From: Parasaccharibacter apium
GTDB lineage: Bacteria > Pseudomonadota > Alphaproteobacteria > Acetobacterales > Acetobacteraceae
Direction: 5' to 3'
NCBI RefSeq assembly: GCF_002592045.1
Contig: NZ_MEJG01000001.1
Coordinates: forward strand, 62,001 to 126,000
Length of the DNA stretch: 64,000 bases
Position numbers and translations under genes: made by a program. This document shows, piece after piece, positions 28,044 to 35,600 of the stretch; within the stretch, counting starts at the first letter, position 1, and each line of letters opens with the position of its first letter. The notes beneath the pieces were generated by a model that saw nothing but the letters and a program-made list of their open reading frames with translations, had not been told where the DNA came from and did not search any database.

Positions 28044-29408
28044 TTAGACCTTAACAATACGCAGGTTCTTGGAGCTGTCGAGTAGAACAACATGCTCACC
28101 GCTCTTAGCGAACTCGCCAACTGCCTTCACATCATCCTTGCTGGAGACAACCTTCGGGAACACACCCCACACCACACAGAGACGACGTGATGTCTCCGCG
28201 TTGGTCAGAGCCACAACAGGCTCATGCGGGCGCTCACGAGAGACCAGCACAGCACTACGGCCATTCTCTGTATGCACAGCCAGAGCCTCCGCACGCGCAT
28301 TACGCGCTACATCAAAGGCAGACTTAGCCTGTGCCCCTTGGATGGTATGCTCAGCAACCGGGCGCATACGGTCCATACGGGCGCGCCATTCTGGGTCCTG
28401 CTCCACGCGGGAGGTGACACGCACCATCGTTGCCACAGCTTCCGGCCCGAAAGAGCCAGCCGCACTCTCAGCAGAGAGCATAACAGCATCGGCACCATCA
28501 TAAACGGCATTTGCAACGTCAGAAACTTCTGCGCGCGTTGCCACTGGGCTGGAGATCATGCTCTCCATCATCTGTGTTGCCACGATGACCGGGCGACCCT
28601 GACGGCGTGCCTCATTAATGGCGCGCTTCTGAATCACAGGCACATCCTCAGCAGGCAGCTCCACACCAAGGTCCCCACGAGCCACCATCAGACCATCAGA
28701 GAGACGGATGATTTCCTCAAGGCACTCAACAGCTTGTGGTTTTTCCAGCTTGGTGATGATCCAAGCGCGGCCCTTAACGATGTCGCGTGCTTCTTGAATA
28801 TCAGCCGGACGCTGCACGAAGGAGAGGGCAATCAAATCCACCCCGATGGAAAGGGCGAATTGAAGGTCCTTATGGTCCTTCTCTGTCAGAGCAGGGATTG
28901 GCAGAGCAACGTCAGGGACGTTCACGCCCTTACGCTCGGAAAGCTTCCCACCAACGAGGACCTCAGTCTCCAGCGAGTCTTTGTTCTTCTTGGTGACACG
29001 CAGAGCCAGCTTACCATCATCCAGCAACAGACGATGACCGACATCAATAGCAGAGATAATCTCTGGGTGTGGCAAGTTAACGCGATGAGCATCACCCGGA
29101 GCCTTATCAAGGTCTAGGTTAAACTTCTGCCCGACCTTCAGCTCAACCGGCCCGTCTTTAAACACGCCAACGCGCAATTTGGGGCCCTGGAAGTCCGCCA
29201 GAACAGCCAGAGGACGCCCCAGCTTGGCCTCAGCCTCGCGCACAGCTTTGTGGCGGGCGGCGTGCTCATCATGAGCACCGTGGGAGAAGTTCAGGCGGAA
29301 AACATTCACACCAGTCTTGGCAAGATTAAGAATCTGCTCAGCAGTCTGTGAAGCCGGCCCGAGGGTCGCAACAATCCGCGTGCGGCGATGATGGATGTTG
29401 GCTGTCAT
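28044..29408 (-). CDS. pyk: Pyruvate kinase
   Basis: Pyruvate kinase transfers phosphate from PEP to ADP. The (beta/alpha)8 core shows TRIVATLGPAS, NVFRLNFSHG, ADFQGPKLRVG, the active-site Lys in WIITKLEKPQAVE, and GLMVARGDLGVELP with metal ligands. A C-terminal domain with AVHTENGRSA follows. The 454-aa length is at the short end. GAGGA precedes the ATG. It is a key enzyme where phosphofructokinase is often missing, but that is outside this window. Confidence 0.96.
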   Translation of the reverse strand: MTANIHHRRTRIVATLGPASQTAEQILNLAKTGVNVFRLNFSHGAHDEHAARHKAVREAEAKLGRPLAVLADFQGPKLRVGVFKDGPVELKVGQKFNLDLDKAPGDAHRVNLPHPEIISAIDVGHRLLLDDGKLALRVTKKNKDSLETEVLVGGKLSERKGVNVPDVALPIPALTEKDHKDLQFALSIGVDLIALSFVQRPADIQEARDIVKGRAWIITKLEKPQAVECLEEIIRLSDGLMVARGDLGVELPAEDVPVIQKRAINEARRQGRPVIVATQMMESMISSPVATRAEVSDVANAVYDGADAVMLSAESAAGSFGPEAVATMVRVTSRVEQDPEWRARMDRMRPVAEHTIQGAQAKSAFDVARNARAEALAVHTENGRSAVLVSRERPHEPVVALTNAETSRRLCVVWGVFPKVVSSKDDVKAVGEFAKSGEHVVLLDSSKNLRIVKV

Positions 29409-29432
29409 AACATTCCTCGACTTTTCATTTGG

Positions 29433-30308
29433 TCAGTCAGGCTGAATGATTTCATCGGGTAGAAGCCCCCATAACAGGCGGCGTTCAACCCACCCGTCAT
29501 AGCCCCTGACTGTAACATGACACCATGATAAACCCTGTGGACAAGCCTTAATCTTTCCAACCGTGCCAGGCTCTAGCAAGGCAACAATCTTATGATCAGG
29601 CTTCTCCGAGCTCATCAGCGGGACGTCACGATTCTGACCCCGTGCTACCTCTCCCGCGGACCGATAGGCCACAATACGAGAATCAGCATGCCCCGTGATC
29701 GAAACTTTAGACGCATCCTCATCATAGGACGAGGAGCCAGGTATAAGGAAGGAACGGCTGCCATGCAGTGTGACCTGATGGACCCATCCCTTCTGGCCAT
29801 CTGAGTCCTCTACAAGACGCCAGACGCCAAATTCACGCTCAATTTTTACCGGATACCCACGACGATGATACACCCAATCAATCGGGTACCGCTCGCCTGG
29901 GCCACGCCGCATATACACACGGTCCGCCCGCATAGAGGCAAAACGTGGGAGCGGCAATTTCGTCTCCGTCCCTATATTATCGGGCACGGCTGGCGGAGCA
30001 GAATGAGCAGCTTTTGCAGCACTTGCCGCCGCTGCAGCAGCGGCCGCCTTACGCTCCAACGCACGATGATGGGCACTCCCATGCTTTGTTGCGCGGGTGT
30101 GCCCCTTACCAACGGCAACATCTCCCTTTGCATGAGCCTGCGCCCCTACATGATGTTTGCCATGGTGATGAACGCGATGGTTTTTTTGAGACTCGTCTTG
30201 CTCCTGCCCCACCCCATAAGCAGGCCCCCCAAGTGACAAGGCCACCACCGCAAAGGGCACAACCCCTTGCTTAAATAACTTGTGGGAAAAAGGAACAAAC
30301 ACTCTCAT
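29433..30308 (-). CDS. Secreted SH3-domain protein with His/Ala-rich linker
   Basis: The 291-aa product from ATG 30308 starts with a signal-peptide-like segment (KLFKQGVVPFAVVALSLGGPAYG). A low-complexity stretch rich in His and Ala follows (VHHHGKHHVGAQAHAKG, KAAAAAAAASAAKAAH). Then come bacterial SH3 folds: RVYMRRGPGERYPIDWVY...KGWVHQVTLHG at about 165-220, and a second around PGTVGKIKACPQGLSWCHVTVRGYDGWV. Such proteins act in the periplasm, often at peptidoglycan; no enzyme domain is present. The open frame continues to 30431 upstream, but the signal sequence favours 30308. Confidence 0.78.
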   Translation of the reverse strand: MRVFVPFSHKLFKQGVVPFAVVALSLGGPAYGVGQEQDESQKNHRVHHHGKHHVGAQAHAKGDVAVGKGHTRATKHGSAHHRALERKAAAAAAAASAAKAAHSAPPAVPDNIGTETKLPLPRFASMRADRVYMRRGPGERYPIDWVYHRRGYPVKIEREFGVWRLVEDSDGQKGWVHQVTLHGSRSFLIPGSSSYDEDASKVSITGHADSRIVAYRSAGEVARGQNRDVPLMSSEKPDHKIVALLEPGTVGKIKACPQGLSWCHVTVRGYDGWVERRLLWGLLPDEIIQPD

Positions 30309-30389
30309 CCCCTTATCCCTGCCAAGGGATGAGCATTTGGGCAAGCCGTATTCACCCTCATTCCCCCAAAAAATGCCCTTATAGAGAGC

Positions 30390-30422
30390 AACCCTGCCCT
30401 GCCAGAAAAGCGGGGCAGGGTT
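30390..30422 (-). terminator. Perfect 10-bp hairpin after guaA
   Basis: AACCCTGCCC (30390-30399) and GGGCAGGGTT (30413-30422) lie downstream of guaA on its strand. There is no T-run, so it is termed a terminator-like or mRNA-protecting stem. Confidence 0.4.
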
Positions 30423-30463
30423 GGAAGACATAAAACACCCCTCTGCACGGCGTTATGCCCCGC

Positions 30464-32098
30464 TCACTCCCACTCAATCGTGCCTGGGGGTTTGGAGGTG
30501 ATGTCGTAAGTTACGCGATTAATACCGCGGACTTCATTCACGATGCGCCCTGCAACACGGTTGAGGAACTCGAAGCTAAAAGGATAGACCTCCGCCGTCA
30601 TGCCATCCGTGCTAGTGACGGCACGCAAGGCGCAAGCTTGGTCATAAGTGCGGTCATCACCCATCACACCGACTGTACGCACAGGCAGCAGGACAGCAAA
30701 AGCCTGCCAAATCTCGTCATACAAGCCAGCCTTACGGATTTCCTCCAGATAGATGCTATCTACCTTGCGTAAAAGGTCCAACTTCTCCCGCGTGATATCC
30801 CCGGGGATGCGAATAGCCAGCCCCGGCCCGGGGAAGGGATGCCGCCCCACAATATGCTCTGGCACGCCAATCTCACGGCCTAAAGCACGTACCTCATCCT
30901 TAAAGAGTTCACGCAGCGGCTCAACTAACTCCATATTCATCCGCTCTGGCAAGCCACCCACATTATGATGGGACTTAATCGTCACAGATGGCCCACCATT
31001 AAAGCTGACACTCTCAATCACATCCGGGTACAATGTCCCTTGCGCGAGGAATTGTGCGCCCCCCAGCTTCGCTGCCTCTTGCTCAAACACCTCAATGAAC
31101 AAGCGGCCAATGGTCTTGCGCTTTACCTCCGGGTCCGTAACCCCTGCCAACTCACCGAGGAACAGGTCGGAAGCATCCCGATGAACGAGCTGAATGTTAA
31201 AGCGATCCCGAAAGGTCTTTACCACCTCATCCGCTTCTCCGGCCCGTAAAATACCGGGGTCCACGAAGATGCAGGTTAGCTGATCGCCAATCGCATCATG
31301 GATCAACTTCGCCGCAACAGAGCTATCCACCCCACCAGATAGGCCACAAATCACCTTGCCATCACCCACCTGCTTGCGGATGCGGGCAATCTCTAGGTCA
31401 CGAAAACCCGCCATTGTCCATGTGCCAGAACAGCCCGCCACATCATGCGTAAAGTTGCGAATCAGCTCCGCCCCGTGGGGGGTATGAACAACCTCCGGGT
31501 GGAATTGCACGCCATAGATTCGCCGTTCCTCATTAGCGATGATGGCAAATGGCGCACCTTCGGAATAAGCAACGGCCTTAAACCCGGGGGGGAGAGCCGT
31601 AACGCGGTCCCCATGGCTCATCCATACTTGCTCACGCCCACCTTGTGCCCACAGGCCATGAAAGAGCGCACATTCCTCCGCGACATCAATATAAGCGCGG
31701 CCAAACTCGCGATGATCATGCGTCTCCACACGCCCGCCAAGTGTGTGGCACAATACTTGCTGGCCGTAGCAGATTCCTAAAATAGGGCGGCCAAGCTCCA
31801 ACACACCATCTGGTAGGGTGGGCGCATTATCATCATGCACACTAGCGGGACTACCAGAGAGGATAATCCCACGCGGGTTAAAAGCGCGAATCTTCTCCAA
31901 TGTGGAGGTAAAAGGCCATATCTCGCAATAAACGCCACTTTCCCGCACGCGCCGGGCGATGAGCTGGGTCACTTGGCTACCGAAATCCAAAATCAGGATA
32001 CGGTCCTCATGGAGGGTTTCATCAAGATGGTGAAGAGTCTCTGCGCTTTTCTGCGTCACGGTCCGGGCCTCGCCTGCTGGATATGGCACAATAGTCAT
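30464..32098 (-). CDS. guaA: GMP synthase (glutamine-hydrolysing)
   Basis: GuaA aminates XMP to GMP. The class-I glutaminase domain has [17 protein letters not shown], the nucleophile Cys in [10 protein letters not shown] (about residue 110) and FHPEV. The PP-loop synthase has [14 protein letters not shown] (about 249), and the dimerisation domain ends [10 protein letters not shown], an intact C-terminus. It has about 30 extra N-terminal residues; GTG at 32059, with GAGG 8 nt upstream, would remove 13 of them. At 544 aa it is slightly longer than usual (about 525). Confidence 0.96.
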   Translation of the reverse strand: MTIVPYPAGEARTVTQKSAETLHHLDETLHEDRILILDFGSQVTQLIARRVRESGVYCEIWPFTSTLEKIRAFNPRGIILSGSPASVHDDNAPTLPDGVLELGRPILGICYGQQVLCHTLGGRVETHDHREFGRAYIDVAEECALFHGLWAQGGREQVWMSHGDRVTALPPGFKAVAYSEGAPFAIIANEERRIYGVQFHPEVVHTPHGAELIRNFTHDVAGCSGTWTMAGFRDLEIARIRKQVGDGKVICGLSGGVDSSVAAKLIHDAIGDQLTCIFVDPGILRAGEADEVVKTFRDRFNIQLVHRDASDLFLGELAGVTDPEVKRKTIGRLFIEVFEQEAAKLGGAQFLAQGTLYPDVIESVSFNGGPSVTIKSHHNVGGLPERMNMELVEPLRELFKDEVRALGREIGVPEHIVGRHPFPGPGLAIRIPGDITREKLDLLRKVDSIYLEEIRKAGLYDEIWQAFAVLLPVRTVGVMGDDRTYDQACALRAVTSTDGMTAEVYPFSFEFLNRVAGRIVNEVRGINRVTYDITSKPPGTIEWE

Positions 32099-32188
32099 TT
32101 CGTGCTATCTCTATAGGACGACAGGCCGCCAAGGTCATCCTTATTTTCCAGCGGCTTTATCCTAAAAATGCAATTTCGAGTCTTGCCT

Positions 32189-32566
32189 ATGCGTCTTACT
32201 CCTCTCCCCTATCTCTTTGGCCTTCTTCTCCTTGGTGCTTGCTCCTCCCTGCCAGACCCTGCGCATGACCCATATGGCACATGGGTGGGTAAGCTTGTTA
32301 CGGATGAAGGAATCTGCCCTACAAAGAATGTCTCTTCTCTGCGCATCCGTGGGAAGGATATTGTCTTTAACCCCGGTATGACATCCTCCGTCCTGCGCGG
32401 CACGTATCAGCAAGGCCAACAAAGCTATCATGCAGAACTCGTTGACCAAGGGATGAACAACACACCCTATCGGCAGGTTTTTGAGGGTTACCCGGTCGGG
32501 ACAGCCATTGGCGGGAACTTTACAACCCCACGCTGCCACGCCCATATCACCTTAACGCGCCGCTAA
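32189..32566 (+). CDS. Small putative lipoprotein of unknown function
   Basis: The 125-aa product begins MRLTPLPYLFGLLLLGACSS, a type II signal peptide with the lipobox LGAC, followed by a short polar protein with GTWVGKLVTDEGICP and FEGYPVGTAIGG. I do not recognise a family. An upstream in-frame ATG at 32168 is possible, but the signal peptide begins more naturally at 32189. It diverges from guaA and is followed by a strong inverted repeat. Confidence 0.6.
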   Translation: MRLTPLPYLFGLLLLGACSSLPDPAHDPYGTWVGKLVTDEGICPTKNVSSLRIRGKDIVFNPGMTSSVLRGTYQQGQQSYHAELVDQGMNNTPYRQVFEGYPVGTAIGGNFTTPRCHAHITLTRR

Positions 32567-32577
32567 ATCCCACCACC

Positions 32578-32618
32578 AACCCTACTGAAAATATATAAAA
32601 AAGCCTTTCAGTAGGGTT
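32578..32618. repeat. Perfect 13-bp inverted repeat with A+T loop
   Basis: AACCCTACTGAAA (32578-32590) and TTTCAGTAGGGTT (32606-32618) flank a 15-nt A+T-rich spacer. It sits 12 nt after the lipoprotein stop and 42 nt before the first tRNA-Arg. There is no T-run downstream on the plus strand, so it is not a standard terminator. Confidence 0.6.
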
Positions 32619-32645
32619 GCACCTTCCTACAAGACCGGATAGAAG
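32617..32645 (+). promoter_or_regulatory. Possible promoter of the tRNA-Arg pair
   Basis: TTGCAC (32617-32622) and TAGAAG (32640-32645) are spaced by 17 nt and lie 15 nt ahead of the tRNA 5' end. The -10 match is weak. The -35 overlaps the inverted repeat by two bases. Confidence 0.25.
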
Positions 32646-32660
32646 CCTCCTCAACACAGC

Positions 32661-32737
32661 GCACCCGTAGCTCAATTGGATAGAGCACCAGACTACGAAT
32701 CTGGGGGTTGGAGGTTCGAGTCCTCCCGGGTGCACCA
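32661..32737 (+). tRNA. tRNA-Arg (ACG), copy 1
   Basis: This 77-nt cloverleaf has acceptor GCACCCG/CGGGTGC, D arm GCTC..GAGC, anticodon stem CCAGA/TCTGG, loop CTACGAA with anticodon ACG at 32695-32697, T arm with GGTTCGAGTCC, and encoded CCA. A34 would be converted to inosine to read CGU, CGC and CGA. Confidence 0.96.
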
Positions 32738-32767
32738 GTGGTTCATGCCCCGGTGTAATCGGGCATT

Positions 32768-32844
32768 GCACCCGTAGCTCAATTGGATAGAGCACCAGAC
32801 TACGAATCTGGGGGTTGGAGGTTCGAGTCCTCCCGGGTGCACCA
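32768..32844 (+). tRNA. tRNA-Arg (ACG), copy 2
   Basis: This is an identical 77-nt copy of the preceding tRNA, starting 107 bp after it. The 30-bp spacer holds a small ATGCCC/GGGCAT stem that may guide processing. No plus-strand terminator is visible after CCA, and the stop codon of the convergent glycosyltransferase-like gene lies only 6 nt away. Confidence 0.96.
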
Positions 32845-32850
32845 ATCTCC

Positions 32851-34086
32851 TTATGCAGTATCATACAGCTTGATGATTTCATCAGCTTTCACAGCGGCTT
32901 CTTGCGGGAAGAAGCTGAGATGACTGACCATAAAATCCGAGAAAATCGCCACCTTTTTACCAAGAAACCGTGGCAGAACAACGCTTAGCATATGCTCATC
33001 GTCATCTTGCGGCGTTATTTGCATATAACGCAACATCTCCCCCCGCCAACCGATGAAATTGATGGAAAGACGCGCCTCCACATCCATCAACGCTTCCCCT
33101 AACGGGAAGGCAGGCTTGCCTTGCGTTACAAAATAACGATGTACGTCATAAGCTTTTTGCCCGTCTTGCCATAAGGTCCCTCCGAAGCCCTCTTCAGGAT
33201 TTTCAAAAGCCCCAAGAGCCTGCGGCAAATGCCCAGCTTGTTGCTGAAGATAAGCACAGACACCATTATTCACGACATTGGCTGAGATGAGGAATTTATC
33301 GGTTCGCTCTTCAATACAGCGTATAAAGTCAGCCACCCGCTCTTCTTGCAGGTAAATAATATCATCATCACATTTTAAGAAAATGGCCTCTTTATACGCT
33401 TCATAACGCTCCACATAATATTGATAAGCCTGCCAATATGGCTTCTGGCACCCTTTATCCCCAATAAAGCGGCTCACTTTTTCTGATAGATTGAGACGTT
33501 CTATTGAGCTTCCGAACCCACCACGTAAAAAAATCTCTACCTTCCCAATATCACCCCGCAAGGGCAGTTCTGGGAATTTATAGCCAGAAACAGTGACACC
33601 AAGCTTACCCTCATCCGTCAGATAAACCCGCAGCTTATCTTTAAGCTGCCCACATAAAACAGACGGCGTACTAGCTTGATGCAGACATTGCCCCTCCCCC
33701 CGCTCATAAGTTGAGAAAGCCGCCTCATCTAACTGCCGAATCATCGAGCCACGATTCTGCCACCCCCCAATCACATATTCCAAAAATTGATCATGCCCGG
33801 CTGTTTTAATAGCGACATGCAGATCTGATGCCGCCATAAAAGAATAATCTCGCTCTGCACCACGCTCTATCATCCCAACAGAATGATACCCCGCTTCCGG
33901 CCTTAAAAAACGTACAGGACCATAATGTGATGAAATATAAGCACGGTCCTGTTCCGTCCTTGTAAAATCCCAAACATGCCATTCATCCAACAACCCCGCA
34001 TCCAATAAGGACGAAACATGCTTCTTTAAAAGTCCCATACGGTCCTTACGACCCGCAAATGTAACTAATATCTTTCTTTTATTCAT
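32851..34086 (-). CDS. Glycosyltransferase-like protein with apparent FAMeT-type insertion
   Basis: The 411-aa protein resembles a GT-A glycosyltransferase split in two. The first half is KRKILVTFAGRKDRMGLLKKH...EWHVWDFT (residues 1-55). The second carries a DxD-like KCDDDIIYL near residue 240 and later conserved acidic/His patches. Between them, at about 80-195, SDLHVAIKTAGHDQFLEYVIGGW, then QNRGSMIR and KLRVYLTDEGKLGV, resembles the beta-sandwich FAMeT domain (hallmark E.vIGGw.N..S.IR). Donor and acceptor are unknown. Sampled lines have about 33-52% G+C, below the neighbours, hinting at transfer. It ends 6 nt from a tRNA. Confidence 0.6.
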   Translation of the reverse strand: MNKRKILVTFAGRKDRMGLLKKHVSSLLDAGLLDEWHVWDFTRTEQDRAYISSHYGPVRFLRPEAGYHSVGMIERGAERDYSFMAASDLHVAIKTAGHDQFLEYVIGGWQNRGSMIRQLDEAAFSTYERGEGQCLHQASTPSVLCGQLKDKLRVYLTDEGKLGVTVSGYKFPELPLRGDIGKVEIFLRGGFGSSIERLNLSEKVSRFIGDKGCQKPYWQAYQYYVERYEAYKEAIFLKCDDDIIYLQEERVADFIRCIEERTDKFLISANVVNNGVCAYLQQQAGHLPQALGAFENPEEGFGGTLWQDGQKAYDVHRYFVTQGKPAFPLGEALMDVEARLSINFIGWRGEMLRYMQITPQDDDEHMLSVVLPRFLGKKVAIFSDFMVSHLSFFPQEAAVKADEIIKLYDTA

Positions 34087-34269
34087 AATATATTAATACC
34101 CTTCCTTTTTGAGAGGCTAACATCTCTGCATTTCCTAAAGACTAATCTCTTTTATTAAATAAATAATTTCAAAAACAGAGCATTCTCCCTGCTCTTTGCA
34201 CCAAAGATAAGGTCTTCCCCTACAAGAGACATCTTCCCATTTACGCTACTGGTCTGTAATCATGCAGGC

Positions 34270-35595
34270 ATGACGTCCACAGCTTCAGACCCGACCTTCC
34301 ATCGCCTCCTCGCGACTCATCCCAACCTGCATTATGACAACAAGCAGGGTTTAATGATGGATGGAACAGCCCTAGCCCCCCTTGCTGAGCGTTATGGTAC
34401 GCCAAGCTGGGTTATCAGTGCCGACACATTGCGCCAACGTGCGCATAACGTGCAGGCCGCTTTTAAAGAGCGCGGCCTATCTATGGGCTATCATTTCGCC
34501 GTAAAAGCGCAGGATCATCAGGCCTGCTTAAACGTCCTCGCACAATGTGGCTTTGGCGCGGATGTTGTCAGCGGGGGGGAGCTAAAGCGCGCCCTTACAG
34601 CGGGGATGAAAGCGCGCCATATCGTCTTTTCGGGAATCGGTAAAACTGATGACGAATTGACCTATGCCATCCAGCAGAACATAGGCCAAATCAATATCGA
34701 AAGTATTGAAGAACTAACCCGCATCAACCACCTTGCCGAGACCCTTCAACAACGTGTGCGCGTTGCCTTCCGCGTTAATCCCGATATTGATGCCCAAACC
34801 CATAGTAAAATCACAACCGGACGCGCTGAAGATAAGTTTGGCATCGCTTATAACCTCATCCCTGCCTTATATCGCCGCACACAGCAGGAGATGAAGGGGG
34901 TGGAACTTGTCGGTCTAGCGGTCCATCTCGGTAGCCAAATGCTGGCAGAAGCCCCCTTCCGCAAAGGGTATGAACGCATTGCAGAGCTCGTTAAGACCCT
35001 CCGCGCAGATGGCTTATCTGTCACCGGTATTGATTGCGGCGGCGGGCTTGGCATCGCCTATCGTGGTGAGGACGCTCCCCCGCCTGCGCTCTGGGCTAAG
35101 GTCATTGCCGAGACATTGGGGGGATTGGACGTTCATCTCCATATTGAGCCGGGCCGTTGGCTCGCAGCCCCGGCGGGGGTGCTGCTTACGCGCGTTATCG
35201 ACGTTAAAGAGGCAGCGCGCCGTTTTGTTATCATTGATGCCGGGATGAATGACCTTGTTCGCCCCGCTATGTATGATTCATGGCATGGTATCTTACCCTT
35301 ACACGCCCCACCTACAGACACGCTTGAAGAACGCGTTGATGTTGTTGGCCCGATTTGTGAAAGCAGCGATATTTTCGCCCGTCAACGTACCTTACCACCT
35401 CTTAAAAAAGGCGACCTTATTGCCCTTTTAGATGCAGGAGCTTATGGCACAGTGATGAGCTCGACCTATAATTCTCGTCCTTTTGCAGCACAAATCATGA
35501 TTAGTAATGGCCAAGAGGCCGTCATCCGTAAACGCCAAACGCTTGATGAGCTTCTCGCACAAGACGTTGTCCCTAGCTGGTTAGCCCGCCCTTAA
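34270..35595 (+). CDS. lysA: Diaminopimelate decarboxylase
   Basis: LysA decarboxylates meso-diaminopimelate to lysine. This PLP fold-type III enzyme has YHFAVKAQDH with the PLP Lys, GFGADVVSGGEL, VGLAVHLGSQ, GLGIAY, the PLP-phosphate region IEPGRWLAAPAG, VGPICESSDIFA with the catalytic Cys, and GAYGTVMSSTYNSRP. Its 441 aa is typical. The next gene starts 5 nt later. The 183 bp upstream are A+T-rich and hold the divergent promoters. Confidence 0.96.
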   Translation: MTSTASDPTFHRLLATHPNLHYDNKQGLMMDGTALAPLAERYGTPSWVISADTLRQRAHNVQAAFKERGLSMGYHFAVKAQDHQACLNVLAQCGFGADVVSGGELKRALTAGMKARHIVFSGIGKTDDELTYAIQQNIGQINIESIEELTRINHLAETLQQRVRVAFRVNPDIDAQTHSKITTGRAEDKFGIAYNLIPALYRRTQQEMKGVELVGLAVHLGSQMLAEAPFRKGYERIAELVKTLRADGLSVTGIDCGGGLGIAYRGEDAPPPALWAKVIAETLGGLDVHLHIEPGRWLAAPAGVLLTRVIDVKEAARRFVIIDAGMNDLVRPAMYDSWHGILPLHAPPTDTLEERVDVVGPICESSDIFARQRTLPPLKKGDLIALLDAGAYGTVMSSTYNSRPFAAQIMISNGQEAVIRKRQTLDELLAQDVVPSWLARP

Positions 35596-35600
35596 CGCTC

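Noticed and set aside
28224-29117. 297-codon plus-strand frame opposite pyk
   Set aside because: Antisense shadow of a strongly conserved enzyme; composition is atypical and there is no SD.
32547-32882. 111-codon minus-strand frame with the phrase GRTRTSNPQIRSLVLYPIEL
   Set aside because: It is antisense to the two tRNA-Arg genes, and the repeated phrase is simply tRNA complement, a frequent false gene call.
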